A stretch of 64,000 nt of DNA from Ziziphus jujuba (Eukaryota > Streptophyta > Magnoliopsida > Rosales > Rhamnaceae). The notes under the pieces were generated by a model. That model did no database searches. It worked only from the letters and a program-made list of their open reading frames with translations, and had not been told where the DNA came from. Every line of letters begins with the position of its first letter. Within the stretch, counting starts at the first letter, position 1. A program made the translations under genes and the position numbers. Shown in pieces: positions 35,172-47,461 of the stretch. The stretch spans positions 22,681,001 to 22,745,000 of the forward strand of contig NC_083383.1 of assembly GCF_031755915.1 (NCBI RefSeq). Reading direction: 5' to 3'.

Positions 35172-35832
35172 TGTTAGAAAATTGAGGTATAAAACTCACA
35201 ATTGCAGTTGAAGTGGAAATGAGAAAATGAGAAGTTTGTGCATAAAATATTCAAATAAAATATATACAAAATAATCGACAATTATAGAAGGATTTTATTA
35301 TAGCAAAAGAATAAAATAATTTCTTTCTAAAATAAGGAGAGCACAATTGACAATACCCTCTCTCTTATAATAGAAGAAAAACACACACTCTCTCTTACAA
35401 AGGAAAGACATGAATATTTAGGAGAAATCTTTTTTTAATTTTCTCTCTAATACTCTCTTTCTCTCTCTTTGCTTCTATGCCTCTCTCACACCAAAAATGG
35501 AATGGCTTCTTATTGAACGGGATCGGCTTGCTTCAAATGGGATGGATGTAAATATAGATGTTGGAGGTGGTAAAATTGAGGCAGTTACAAGGAGGAGAAA
35601 GTGAAATTGAATTCTCCTGCAAGCTGTCAACAGGTGCTACTTTACATTAATTGTCCTCTTCTTGTTTATTTATTTATTTATTTAGCAAGTCTCCACGGCG
35701 TCTCAAGAAGAAAGAAGAAGCTTGCAATCTGTAATAAAAGGTGTAAGTTTGCCAAGCTCTTACTGTCTTCCGACCGCCTCTTGTTGTCAAGGCTTAATGG
35801 TTAAGGAAGTAAAAGGTGGCTTTACCGCCACA
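35172..35832 (-). mobile_element. 3' LTR of a truncated copia element
   Basis: On the minus strand it starts TGTGGCGGTAAAGCC just after a polypurine tract and ends TTTTCTAACA, 661 bp, with CT/GA-rich text in the R/U5 part. The 5' LTR is not in the window, so no TSD can be tested. Confidence 0.68.
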
Positions 35833-35834
35833 TA

Positions 35835-35846
35835 TCTCCCACTTAA
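35835..35846 (-). other. Polypurine tract of the copia element
   Basis: On the minus strand TTAAGTGGGAGA stands two bases before the LTR. AAGTGGGAGA is a very common copia PPT in plants. Confidence 0.8.
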
Positions 35847-35916
35847 AGCTACTTTTGCTATAACTCTTCTATCCTTTCTACTTGCCATTTCATTCCCATG
35901 CTTGCTTATGTTTCTA

Positions 35917-36498
35917 CTAGGCCAACAAAGGATCTGCACCACATAAACATGCAGTACTAATTGGCTTTGTCAAAAAATCTGCCAGATTGTCTCTAGTATG
36001 GATTTTCTGTAGATCCACACTTCCTTCCTCCACCTTCTCATGAACAAAGTGAAATGGAACTCGTATGTGTTTTGTTTTCGAGTGGTATGCTAGATTCTTT
36101 GCCAAATGCAAAGCACTCTGACTATCACAAAACAAAGTTATCTTCTCGTATTTATGTCCAAGCTCCTCCAGTATCATTTGCAACCAAATTGCCTCTTTGC
36201 TGGCTTACGAAGCTGCGATATATTCTGCTTCTATTGTAGAAGTAGCCGCGACAAACTGTAGTTTTGAAACCCAGCTTACAGCTCCTCCAACAACATATCC
36301 CGTGGTGAACTTACTTTTGTCAAGATCATCTGCATAATCTAAATCAACATAACCTCTGACAGTAAAGTCTGATCCTCCATAACATAATGCAGCATTTGAG
36401 GTACCCTTCACATATCTTAGGATCCTCTTCACAGTATTCCAATGCTCTTTACTAAGATTCGCCATGTACCGACTAACCGCTCCCATATTGGCTTGCAA
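35917..36498 (-). pseudogene. Copia RNase H fragment
   Basis: On the minus strand: AVSRYMANLSKEHW, RILRYVKGTSNAALCY, GYVDLDYADDLDKSKFTTG, GGAVSWVSKLQ, STIEAEYIAAS, a stop, then MILEELGHKYEKI, LFCDSQSALHLAKN, RVPFHFVHEKVE and NLADFLTKPI. This is the C-terminal RNase H domain of Ty1/copia pol, with the TKP end motif. One in-frame stop falls after IAAS (about 36,203-36,205). Upstream RT is absent: at about 36,497 the sequence changes into the dispersed repeat. It differs in sequence from the other two copia families in the window. Confidence 0.85.
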
Positions 36499-36772
36499 AA
36501 GAACTTTCCCTCTTGATTAGAGAGAAATAAGCATTTGACTAAAGGGTTTTTGTAATAAAACTCTATTTCCAAATAAGCATTTGACTAAGGGGTTTTTCTA
36601 ATAAAACTCTATTTCCGAATAAAATAACTACTTCTATTTGAAAAGATGCTGAAAATATGCTTGGAAATTATTATATATATATATATATAGTGTATATATA
36701 TATACAAATATATGCTCAAGTGAAAAAAAAAAAAATATATATATATATATATACATATATAAAAAAAAAAAA

Positions 36773-36807
<35 letters not shown>

Positions 36808-37478
36808 AGCAAAATATATATAATCTTGAAGTACATAATAAGTATACAGCTAGACGTATAAACATAATAAGTATACAGCTAGATGTATAAATAAATATAA
36901 TTAATATGGAGAAAGTATACATAACTATATGTTTATATGTAGGGGTTTATACACACACACACACACACACACAAAAACACACACATATATATTCAAAGTA
37001 ATGGTAAAGTAATAATATAATAAAGAAGATTGTGGTAGCAAGAGGATTTAACCTAATGGATTTGCTTGGAGATGAGCTTGGTAAAACTAAGTGGGCTTGA
37101 GCTTTTTTTTGAATGTGTACGTATTAAGTCCTTTGCATGAATTTAACTCCAACTAATACTAAAGCATGATATTCTAATTGCATTTCCTATACTAAGTTAT
37201 ACCTATGACTACTCTTGGTTTAATTAAATTTATTTTCTTATTATGCAGTTAAGAACTCCCGAAGTAGGTCACCCTTATGATAAAATAAGCCAAATCAAAC
37301 ATATATTCTAAAGTTCATGCCAAACAAACCATTCCCACTCAAAAGCCTCACAAGTAGCGTAGAACTACTGTTTGCCCTTTTTTATATGTAAAATGAATTT
37401 ATTTAAATAAGAATATGAATTTAGGCCTAATGGTCCAATTGGACTCTTTGTGCCAAAATCAAGTATCAACAATTATTA
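36496..37478. repeat. Dispersed repeat, copy 2 (unclassified)
   Basis: It matches 15,282-15,955 in order and orientation, but is longer because of a 52-bp tandem duplication at about 36,530-36,615 (AAGCATTTGACTAAGGGG units) and a microsatellite block. It begins exactly where the copia RNase H fragment is cut, so either the repeat inserted there or the copia piece was truncated at this edge. Confidence 0.75.
36668..36812. repeat. Compound AT/A/AC microsatellite
   Basis: Alternating (TA)n, poly(A) and (CA)n tracts inside dispersed-repeat copy 2. A further (AC)n sits at 36,951-36,985. Copy 1 has only a short (CA)n at the same place. Confidence 0.9.
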
Positions 37479-37789
37479 AATGAGTCATGTCTAGATTAAA
37501 CAATTTTTACATAGTTATAAATAAGTTGACCCAATAAAAATTCACCAATAAATATTTCCATTTGTATTTCTCATTCGTCTCTAAAATTCAAAAAAATACC
37601 ATTTTAACCATTCAATTTGGATAATGGTACTTACTTCAGCTTCATAAATTTATTCATGAAGCTTAAATTCCCTTTAGTCTTGATATATTTTGAATTTAGA
37701 TGCATTCTCAAATGAGTCAATCCAATCGTCCTCTTTTCCAATTATTAAAAAGACCATTCTAAGCATTGAAACAAACAACTCACCTTTGA

Positions 37790-38454
37790 AAACTCTAATG
37801 TTGTTATTTTGAGGAAACAAATTTTTTGGCTAAAAGATTAGAAGGAATTAAAGGTAAATTGAAGTTTAATAATTGTTTTGCTATTGATAATATGGGTTTG
37901 AGGGTTGTTTCACTTTGTTGTGGAAGGATTCAATTAATTTGACTATCCAATATTTTTCAAGAGGCCATATTGATATGGTGATTAAGCATGTGGACAAATA
38001 TTCATTTAGATTGATTGGGATTTATGGTAACCCAGATGTGACTCTCTAAGGCAAGATTTCTAGACATTGTTAACAAGGTTAGCTGGTGGTAATAATTTAG
38101 GCTGGTTTGTTATGGTTGACTTTAATGAAATTCAATTTGAAAATTAGAAATGTGGAGGCAGAGAGAGAGAGAGCAATATTCTCAAATGGATAGATTTTGA
38201 CGAATGATGGATGATTATTTTCTCAAAAACTTGTCATTTCAAGGGTATCAATTTACATGGACTAACGGCCATAAGGTTAGTGGCAATGTCCTAGCTCAGC
38301 TTGATTGTTGTTTATTTATTGTTAAAGGTTATTTACTTTTTCCTTTTATCATGGTTCAACATTTGACAAATTCAATGTTTAATCATCAAATTTTAAATGA
38401 AGTTTGATCGTCATTTTCATTTTGAAGAAGCTTGAGTTGATGAAAAGGACATTA
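37790..38454 (+). mobile_element. LINE segment 1: L1-type endonuclease
   Basis: Plus strand: LAKRLEGIKGKLKFNNCFAI, DNMGLR, then VIKHVDKYSFRLIGIYGNPD and LTRLAGGNNLGWFVM-like text with DFNEI, which are endonuclease-domain landmarks of plant L1 elements. Near the end: FQGYQFTWTNGHKVSGNV and RHFHFEEA. The first endonuclease motifs (N-W-N-x-R-G) are not visible, so the 5' end is truncated or lost. Stops and frameshifts are frequent. The segment ends at 38,454 where LTR B begins. Confidence 0.85.
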
Positions 38455-39010
38455 CGTAACATCCCAACCTGAGAAACGCTTTAAATTTGAATTTTTAACC
38501 AAATTTGACTGAAGTTGATCAAATGACCCCTATAGTTGACTTTTTGCTGTAAGAAGAATTTTGCTTTCACCAAGGCATCGTGATAAAGTATGTATAGATC
38601 TGAATTTATAGACTAGTAGTACCCCAAAATCAGAGCTAGGATTAGAATGTTATGGTCATAACAAAGTGTAGTCCCAACTGGTTCGGCAAGCCCGAGGTTG
38701 ACATTATATTTGTATGGGTTTCAATTTTGACTTATATACCATGTGACAGTGATTGTTGATTTGAGTCCATAGATTAACAGCATGCTTAAATTGGATCTAC
38801 AGTTAAAAAGTTATAGATCTGTAAAGTTATGCTTATTTTTCTAGAACTGATTTTATCACGTAAGGGAATATTTGAAGAGGTCTCTGAAAAGTGCCACGTG
38901 TTACTAATTGGTAGTGCCATGTGTTACAAATTGGTAGGTGCCATGTGCCATGTCACAGCCTAATAGAGCCATGTTTCACCATAAAATTATTTTTCTTTTT
39001 CTTTTTCTTT

Positions 39011-39085
39011 CCTTTTCTCTTTCTCTCTCTCTCTCTCTCCCCCCCCCCCTTCTCCTCCTCTTCCTCCTTCTCCATGCACGTAGGA

Positions 39086-39136
<51 letters not shown>
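39011..39136. repeat. (CT)n microsatellites in LTR B
   Basis: Two CT tracts (about 39,017-39,040 and 39,090-39,136) separated by a C-rich stretch. They produce long low-complexity open frames that are not genes. Confidence 0.9.
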
Positions 39137-39140
<4 letters not shown>

Positions 39141-40267
39141 GATTGGCCAAATTGGCTGTGCTCTAGCCATCGAATGCCAAAACGCATCAGCCGGCTTAGA
39201 GGCCCATAGCAGGATGACACCGGCAGCCAAATCCCTAGCCATTTAGATGTCGAATTCCTTGGGATCTACATTCAAACACTAACAGCTAGCGTCGCCTAGT
39301 TCGCCAATTTTTTGGCTGTCTTCAGCCAAAAAACTGGTCCCCACCCCTTTTAATTTAGACCCTATGATTTCGAATATGGCCTCTGTTTTTTCAAATTCCA
39401 AGTGGCTAAAGAGATACAATACTTCAAAGTTTAACTAAAACTTCCCGACTATTTTCCAGCCACCGGCGACGAGATATGCAAGTTTGAGCTAAGTATCTTT
39501 GATCCTCATTCCTCAAGATTTCATTTGGTATATAATTTGTTATTTTTTGTTAGGTATTTGAGATGTTGCCATTTTTGAGTTAATTTTTATATTTATTGTA
39601 GAAATTGTGTTAAATTGTATACATATACATGTTTATGCATATGTGTATGTATGAGTACATAAATATGAGGTAGTGAGTGTTAATTTTTTATTTTAAATTA
39701 TGTTTAGTGTTATGGTCCTAATTGTTATAAGGATTGGATTATTTTGGACTATGTTTTGGCAAACCTTAAGGTGGTGTACAGTAAAAGTAGTGTACCAACT
39801 TTGATGGTGATTCTTGGAATGCTAGCGAAGATGACCAAATGGCAGGTTGGTGATGTGGCAATAGGAGTGGATGTGGCATGCCATGTGGCATGTTGATGTG
39901 GCAAGGTTGGTGAGGTAGACTTTATCAAATTCAGTTACTATTAAAAAGTGAATTTTAGAAATTGGTAGTGTATTGATGGCTGACATTTTTGCTAATTCGC
40001 ATGTGAACATGATACTTAGTATTAAACTTGTATGTTTATAAATATATATTTATGTATGGATATATGTGTGTATACTTTAGGGCATGTGTATGGATACATA
40101 TACATATATGTGTGTTCATAATGAAAATGGTTCATAAATTATGACTGACCATAGGTTGTTTCATAAGGTTGTACTAGAATAATATGAACTAGTTTAGGGT
40201 AGGATTACTAAATATGTGCTTGACTTAATAAGACCCAATCTTGAGTTTTAACTAAAATAGAAGAAAT

Positions 40268-40510
40268 AATAATATTTTGTTTATTTTATTTATTTATTTA
40301 TTTAGTTATTCATTTGTTTACTTAGTTAAATTTTTATCTATTTATTTTTTATTTATTTACTTAGTTAAATTAATATTTATTTATTTATTTACTTTTTTAT
40401 TTAATTGTTTATTTATTTATTTGTTCTTGGTGATCCAAGTTTTAAATGCACTACTTAATAAGGATGTTATAAGATGCTTATTATGCATTTTGGATCTAAT
40501 GTAATATATA

Positions 40511-40564
<54 letters not shown>

Positions 40565-40642
40565 GTCAAGTTATGTTTAGTCATATGTATGTATACCTAC
40601 ATTTATGATTTGCAAGGTTATTTATTTATATTCACCTATTTG

Positions 40643-40700
<58 letters not shown>

Positions 40701-40717
40701 TAAATATGTATATATAC

Positions 40718-40750
<33 letters not shown>
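40268..40750. repeat. ATTT, TA and TG microsatellites in LTR B
   Basis: ATTT-type repeats (40,270-40,430), a TA tract (about 40,504-40,561), (TA)n(TG)n (about 40,644-40,698) and another TA tract (40,726-40,752). Low complexity only. Confidence 0.9.
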
Positions 40751-40761
<11 letters not shown>

Positions 40762-41987
40762 TTATATTCATCTATTTAGTTATTATTAAAATTGGATTTA
40801 AAGGGGTTATTTAACAAATTACTATTAATTGAGTATTCTATAAAATTTAAAAAAGGGTTTAGATGCTTACGTTGATTTAAAAATAACTTCATTAGTTGAT
40901 TTATGGTTTTAATTGCAAAATGAGTTATCATAAATTTTAGCTCTGATAAAGTGAATATGTTATTAAAATATGTTTATATGTATTTATATATTTTTATGTG
41001 TAAGTATAAATGCATACGTGCATATGATTTTTGTAAGACTAGTTGTTATTAATTATTGATTTATTTGATTATTAGTTTATTTATTTATTTATCTATACTA
41101 ATCTAGGAGAATTAAAAGTTGTAAAAATACTTAATATTAAAATGATGTTACTGTAGTATATTTCCTTAGAATTATGCTTTGGGTTTCATAAATATTTATT
41201 TACTTTTTATTTATTTATTTATTTATTAGTTTGTTTGTTTAAAACATTTAATTATGGTTATAAAAATGTAATTATGAGGAGTTAATATTTTTGTAACTAT
41301 ATATTTTATATGACTAGTTAGTTTATAGATGCACCATAAAGTATTGGTATTCTATACTATTATGCTTACAGATTAGCACACAAGTTACGTTTAGTCATCC
41401 TTTATGAGCTGTAGTGAGTAAGAGTAGGTAGGTATTTTACTGTGATAGCATTAGTCTGAGCATTAAGGTGACGAGGGTAGGCAGCTATTTCTACGATGAT
41501 GACATTAGCCACCCCCTTTAGCCATAAGATGGCAGATTATTTAGCACCAATACTATTAGGATGCTAATGGGGCCACATATAGGTTCTCTTCTCCCCTCCC
41601 CATCTGTCAAGTAGTATTTGGAAAGCCAAGCATCACTTGATAGCACTAATATATCATATGGTGCATCAAGTATCCTTTCGATGCACATGTATATATATAT
41701 ACTATGTTATATTATGGTGCACCATACTGTACTGGGACAATGACTTGGCTCGGCTCATGAATAGCTTACTATTGTATTTCTGCTACCTACAAGACCAGTA
41801 AGTTAGACGGACATTATAGGCAACTACCTCTTACCTTATTAGTGATAGTATACCTACAAACAACTAATATCATGGGACTGTACATTAGTGTACTATATGG
41901 TACATCAAATATATCTCTGCTACGAGTGTATGAGTTATATAATTTATGTATTAGTTTTAGTTATATTTGACTTATTTATGATTATGA

Positions 41988-42060
41988 TTAATAATAATAA
42001 TAATAATAATAATTATTATTATTATTATTATTATTGTTATTATTATTATTATTATTATTC
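41988..42060. repeat. (AAT)n-(ATT)n self-complementary microsatellite
   Basis: About eight AAT/TAA units are followed at once by about 15 ATT/TTA units, so the two halves are inverted complements and could form a long hairpin. Confidence 0.9.
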
Positions 42061-42125
42061 TTCTTGTTGTTGTTGTCGTTGTCAACTACACAATTGTTGT
42101 AATTGTACGAATGGATGACTTAATG

Positions 42126-42410
42126 CATTTGGAGGTATTGCAGCCTTTGGACAAGTATTGTGGCCTTTGAGCAAACAAATTAGCCTTTGGGCAGGTATTA
42201 CAGCTTTCGAGTAGATATCGTAGCTTTCGAATAGGTATTGTAGCCTTTGGACAGTTGTGTTAGCCTCTGGACAGGTATTGCAGCCTTAGAGTAAGAGTGT
42301 TAGCCTTCTGTGTAGGTATTTCTGCCTTCGGATAGGTATTATAGCTTTCAAGCAAATATACTAGCCTTTGAACATTTGTGTTAGCCTCCTAACAAGTATT
42401 GTATTCTTGG
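42126..42410 (+). repeat. Tandem repeat of about 24-bp units in LTR B
   Basis: About twelve units patterned on GCCTTTGGACAGGTATTGTA, with drift. It occupies the same relative place as the 42-bp repeat in LTR A but is unrelated in sequence. Confidence 0.85.
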
Positions 42411-42704
42411 GCAGATTATCCAAATTCTTCAAGAGGTTATGTACAAATATGTAGAAAATGTATGTATATATATATATGTATATTTATTTTGGTTCTAGAT
42501 AATAGTGATGTTATCAGAGTTACCATTAAGACCTCAATTTTTTTTTCTTAAAAATATTGCTTTGTTATGTGCATTTTCTTAAATGTAGTTTATTTTATTA
42601 ACATTTATCTTACAATTTATCGATTATTAGCGGTATAATTTGTATCGATACATTTTCTAGATGTTAAAGGCAAACTGAATGATTTACGTTATGGTACCTA
42701 AGTC

Positions 42705-42719
42705 GTATTATTATTATTA

Positions 42720-42752
<33 letters not shown>
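42705..42752. repeat. (ATT)n microsatellite in LTR B
   Basis: About 15 ATT units with one G interruption. Confidence 0.9.
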
Positions 42753-42755
<3 letters not shown>

Positions 42756-43210
42756 CTGCATTTATATATTTGATATATTCATAAAGTACTATAAAAAAAA
42801 AAAGTGAGATTGTAGTAAGTGGGAAGTTTGGGCCACCATGAGGTATAAAAGTATATATTCCCAGTGCTAAGTAAAAACTTAGGAAGAGTCGGGGCCATCC
42901 GAGCACATGCAGTAAGCTTCAGAAGGGGCTACGATGCATATAAAGGTACTTATGGTTTATTAATTTTTACTCATACTTGCATTATTATGTTATTGTTATC
43001 AAAGTTATGTAAATTTATGGAAACTTGTAGTAACAGGGGGAGGAATAAAAGAGATGTGCATTTTTGGAGTAAGTTTTATATATGGGGTACATTTAGGAGA
43101 GTCCAGTTATAGAGGAGACGCTGCCAAATTTTCTGTAGAATTTTTGATAGGATTTTCTCTAGTCGAGGCCATCCTATGGTTTCAATAGGTAAACTGAGAG
43201 GGTCCTAACA

Positions 43211-44148
43211 CTTTATTTGATCTTTTTAGGAGAGTAATATGGTGCTTTTAAATGCTGGTGATATTGCTAAAATTTTAAAGGATTATGCATAAAAACTTTC
43301 CAAATGGAATAAGTTTTCTTTTAAAAATATCCAAGAGCAATTAAAAGGAAGTTAAATTTGTTACTAATCTTTAGTTTTCTTATCCATCAAAAGAAAATTT
43401 GAAGTAAACTAAAAGTAGTATTAATAGTTTGTTAGAGAAAAAGGAAGTTATGTGGAAGTAGTGGTATTATGCTATATGGTTACATTGTGGAGATAAGAAT
43501 GCTAACTATTTCCATAACTATGCTAGAATTTGTTTCCAAGGAAATTTGATTAAAGAGTGGGTATATGCGAGGTGAATGGGTGGATCGAATTGAGCATGTA
43601 TTGTTTATTTTTATTGATTTTTTTTTTTTTAAATAAAAGGTTATGTGGTAGGCAAGGAGCTTTTTTCGGGAGTTCAGGGAAGGGTGTCTAAGGCTATGAA
43701 TATGGAGTTTTGCAAATCTTACTGTTAAGGAAATGAGGATTAGTCTTTCTTAAATGCATTAAACAAAGGCTCCTATGTATGATGGTATTCCAGCACTTTT
43801 TTATCAAAAATATTAGTCAGTGGTTGGTTCTTCAGTTACAGAAGCTTCTTTAAATATTTTGAATCATGGTGGGGATTTAAGTAACATTAATCAAATTTTG
43901 ATTGCTCTTATTCCTAAAGTTAAGTCTTCAACACAAGTGATAGAATTTAAACAGTCTTTGTACTATTTTGTATAAGCTAATTGTAAAAAAATTTGGCTAA
44001 GAAGCTTAACAAATATTTGGGTTTTGTTATTAAGAAGAACAAAGCTCTTTTGTTCAAAGCAAATAGATTATGAACAATGTAATGGTAGTTTTTAAGACAA
44101 TGTATGTGATTGATACTATAAGGAGTGGGGAGACTTTGTTAGCCTTAA
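43211..44148 (+). mobile_element. LINE segment 2: linker and RT start
   Basis: Continues segment 1. Plus strand: KLSKWNKFSFKNIQEQLK, then RWEANYFHNY-like text, TKAPMYDGIPALFYQKYW, GGDLSNINQILIALIPKVK, and TMYVIDTIRSGETLLAL in broken frames. These are the standard N-terminal RT landmarks of plant L1 ORF2 (P-G-D-G, L-I-P-K). It ends in CTTAA, the TSD of the next insertion. Confidence 0.85.
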
Positions 44149-45274
44149 TGATGCGAATCCGCCCGAGACCGTTCAACCGACAATCCGCTGGGGTGCTGAC
44201 CCAATACAGATGAAGGTGGGGCCGATCACTAAAGCCCAAGCCAAGAAGTTCAAGGACAATCTTGCTGTCTTTATACAAGGAATAATTCATAGTCAAGAGG
44301 GGTTGGCCATATCTAAAGAACCAAGGCCTGTTTTACTCATACAAGCAATAGAAGCCAAAACGGGCCCGGGTGACCTTTTTAGTGCCAATATGGAGGTCGG
44401 GTTGTATGAATTGGATCCCCATTCTTATGGGTTCAATTCATATGGTGGATGAGTCATAGAAACCAGTCAAAGCAGCTTCAAAGCCGAATAACATGGTGGT
44501 TTGCACACAAGGGGAAGGAAAGCCGAATTTGCTGTATTCCTTGCTGGCTTTACTGTATTTTACTGTATTAGCCTTATCTCATACTTCCAAGCAAGGGCAA
44601 CGTGAGGAACTTCATAATAAGATTATTTGGCATTCCAAAAAGACTATTGAAGCTGATTTGGAGTCCAATTAGATCAAAGAAGGGTCATTACCAACATAGC
44701 CAAAAATTACCATATTTAGTTTCCTAATTTGTTTTTTACTTTTTATTTTAGGAAACTATCTTTAATTTTGGATTTGTATTTATTTACTTATTGAACAAAT
44801 AAGTTTAGGAAAGTTTTTATTTTATTATTTGGTTTGTAAATTAATTAATTCCTAATTGAAAATAAGGGAATTAATTAATTAGATTAGGAAAAGGAAAGGT
44901 TCGGCCAAGCTAGAATTCTTCCTTGTGTGGTCGGTTTTTTCTAGGGTTTTTATGGTTTATTTTGTTTCTTTCAAAGCCTATTTAAAGGCTAATATTTTAA
45001 TAAGAATACAAATTTGATTTGATTGAGAAAATACTTGTGAGATTAATTATCTCTTTGTTCTTTGAGAACACCTAAAACACCATTAGAGAATTGGTTGTTT
45101 TAGCTTGACTTATCAATAGGTTTTCCATCCCCTATTGTGGCATCTACATTATACCAAGGTTTCTAACCACAAGTTGGTTATGAGTTGAGGTCCATTCCAT
45201 TAGAACTTGAATTTAATTGAGATCCGGGCTAATGTAATATGGGTTTAGGAGCAGGTCGTCCTAGGTTCGTATCA
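44149..45274 (+). mobile_element. Solo gypsy-type LTR (pol-tail family), 1,126 bp, TSD CTTAA
   Basis: It runs from TGATGCGAATCC to TTCGTATCA. CTTAA is exact on both sides (44,144-44,148 and 45,275-45,279). Removing it joins the LINE RT frame (ETLLAL to KLDMSK). It is the same family as the LTRs at 7,015 and 16,566-23,999, and more GC-rich in its 5' part than they are. Confidence 0.92.
44150..44452 (+). pseudogene. Gypsy pol C-terminal tail, open across 100 codons inside the solo LTR
   Basis: In the frame that enters from upstream pol in a full element, the LTR is open from its second base to a stop TGA at 44,450-44,452. Landmarks: RWGADPIQMKVGPITKAQAK, KFKDNLAVFIQGII and a C-terminal SYGFNSYGG. 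GPITKAQAK resembles the G-P-x-T-R-A-R-A-K end of plant Ty3/gypsy polyproteins. With no pol attached and no nearby start it is unlikely to be translated here. It is the best-preserved copy of this tail in the window. Confidence 0.8.
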
Positions 45275-46237
45275 CTTAAAGTTGGATATGAGTAAGGTTT
45301 ATGATCCTATGTAACAGAGATTTATTAGGCAAATGCTGCATGTAATGGCTTTTGGTAAACCATGAGTAAAGATTATAATGAGATGCATATCTTCTGTGTC
45401 ATATTCAGTTCTATTGAACAATAATCAATATGGTTTTATTGGGCCAAAAAAGGGATTAAAGTAAGGAGATCCTTTATCTCCTTATCTATTTCTTTTTTGT
45501 GCTAAAGGTTTAGCTTGTTTGCTTAAAAGAGCTGAAGATTTGTATCAACTAAATGGTGTCAAAGTTTTAATATATGGTCCAAAAATTTTCCATTTGTTTT
45601 TTTGCTGATGATTGTGTTCTTTTTGCTAAAGTATCTTCTGAAAATTGTCAAACAATTCTTTGCTTGCTAGATTAATATAAGAAAGCTTCTACATGATAGA
45701 TAAATTTAAATAAGACTATGATCTTTTTAGATCTAATACACTATCAGAAATTAAGGAGACAGTAATTTCATGTTTTGATATTCAACAAGGAATGGAACAT
45801 GGAAAATATCTTGGTTTCCTAACTTTTATTGGTTATAACAAATCTAGGGTATTTCAAGCTTTAAAAGAGAGATTTTGGAAGAAATTAATTGAATGGAAAG
45901 AGAAGTTTTTATCTAGAACAGCTAAAGAAATTTTAATTGAGGCAGTTGTGCAAGTTATAGCAACTTACTCTTTGGGTTGTTTTCGACACCCTAAAAAGGT
46001 TATTAAGGAGTTGAATGGTCTTATGTCAAAGTTCTGGCAGGGTAATGTGCGAGATAATAAAGGATTTTCTTAGAGGAAGTGGGATTTTTTTGTCAACTAA
46101 AATCTTTGGGTTGCTTAGGTTTTCATTCCTTGAAGGATTTTAATCGACCTTATTAGCCAAAAAATGCTGAAAATTGATTCATTTTCCTCAAAATTAGCTA
46201 GTAAGAAAATATAGCTAGTAAGGTTTTAAAGCTAAAT
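45275..46237 (+). mobile_element. LINE segment 3: RT core
   Basis: Plus strand: LKLDMSKVYDP, RFIRQMLHVMAFGKP, IIMRCISSVSYSVLLNN, then GDPLSPYLFLF and FFADDCVLFAK, the catalytic box of L1 RT, in adjacent frames. Next come EHGKYLGFLTFIGYNKSRVF, AKEILIEAVVQVIATYSLGC and the GCLGFHSLKDFNR block, ending at VLKAK where LTR C begins. Single-base shifts around the catalytic box and internal stops make it inactive. Confidence 0.88.
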
Positions 46238-47461
46238 TATAATGACTTATCTTGAGAAAACATCCTAAATTTGAAATTCTTAAGCGATTTAAAAATGGTT
46301 AACCAAGTTTAACCAAATTAGACTTTTAAATGGGACCAAGTTTTACATTTCTTCGAAGATGGATTTTGGCCTTGACTCTTGTACCTTTATGTAGAAGTTG
46401 TCGATACAAGTTTGTAACTGGTCGCATGCCTAATTTAGAGTTATGGTTAAAAATTTATGGTTCTATGAAATATGAATATCAATATTTTATTAATCTGTGT
46501 CTAAATTAGTCCAAATTTTTGTTAGTTACTGACGCAAATGCTTATATATATCTTATGCGACGTGCCATATGAGTAACCAACTTAGAAAATACCTAACTAA
46601 TTCCCAAAATCTCTGAAAACCCTAGAAACCCATGACCTGAACCTAATTCATTGGAAACTCAAGACTCATAAAGACACTGTATCGGGTTTCACTGAATTTA
46701 ATCCCTTTTATGGCCAAGTAATGCTACATGCACCCCACCATTGGTTTGCTCATTGAAATTTTGATATCTTTTCTAAAATCATGCCTAGCCACTGTAGGAT
46801 GCACTCAGATTGAGGTTTTTTTCCAGTGGAGTGGCATTTATCCCATCTAGCAAAGATCTCATTGGTTTTCATCAAAAATTGACCAACTTCCTATCTATTT
46901 AAGTCTACACACACCAGCCTAGCAAAATGTCCATGAAATTTCCATCAAATAAACAAAATTCCGCTAAAAGAAGACTAGCTACCTGCCGATCAATCGACAC
47001 TTTTTCGTTCATCAAGTTTTTTTTTTTCCACATTCCAACAGTTCTAGGCCATGGGTCCAATACTTTCACCCTTTATTTTGGACCTCTGAGTTCATTTCTA
47101 GTCTCCTTTTGCTTCAATTCCAACTAGTTTGAGAGTACAAAAAGAGCAACTTTAGCTAAAACTTTCCTTGCATCTTTCAATCGTTGGTGATGTTTTTAAA
47201 CCAAGGTGAACTTACTGTCTTGTTGCCCACTCCATAAGCTTTGTTTTGATACATAATTTGCCTATTTTAGTAAGCATTTAGAATTCCTTAATTTTAAGCC
47301 AGGGTTTTATGGATTTTTGATGAAAATGAATTGTGTTTGGACAACCTAGAACCAAATGAAGTTGGCTTTGTGTTTATAAATGTTATTAGAACCCAATAGA
47401 AGGTTTAATATTATAAAATTGGCATTTGGTGAAAAATCTCAATTTTGGATATCGAGTCGTA

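Larger units (their letters stand above)
38455..43210 (+). mobile_element. LTR B (same family as LTR A), 4,756 bp, inserted in the LINE
   Basis: It starts CGTAACATCCCAACC (first base T to C) and ends GGTCCTAACA. Flanks CATTA (38,450-38,454) and CTTTA (43,211-43,215) give a 5-bp TSD with one mismatch. Shared text with LTR A includes the start, GACTTTTTG, and AGATGCACCATA. It is 1.7 kb longer than A, largely through expanded microsatellites and tandem repeats at about 39.0-42.8 kb. No internal region is present, so it is read as a solo LTR. Confidence 0.78.

Noticed and set aside
36609..36922. Open frames rich in Tyr/Ile/Val/Cys
   Set aside because: They are translations of TA/CA microsatellites.
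38953..39246. Open frames of 65-102 codons on both strands
   Set aside because: They are produced by CT/GA microsatellites and consist of Leu-Ser or Arg-Glu repeats.
40277..40504. Hydrophobic 75-codon frame resembling a membrane protein
   Set aside because: It comes from ATTT repeats (Phe/Ile/Tyr/Leu only) inside LTR B.
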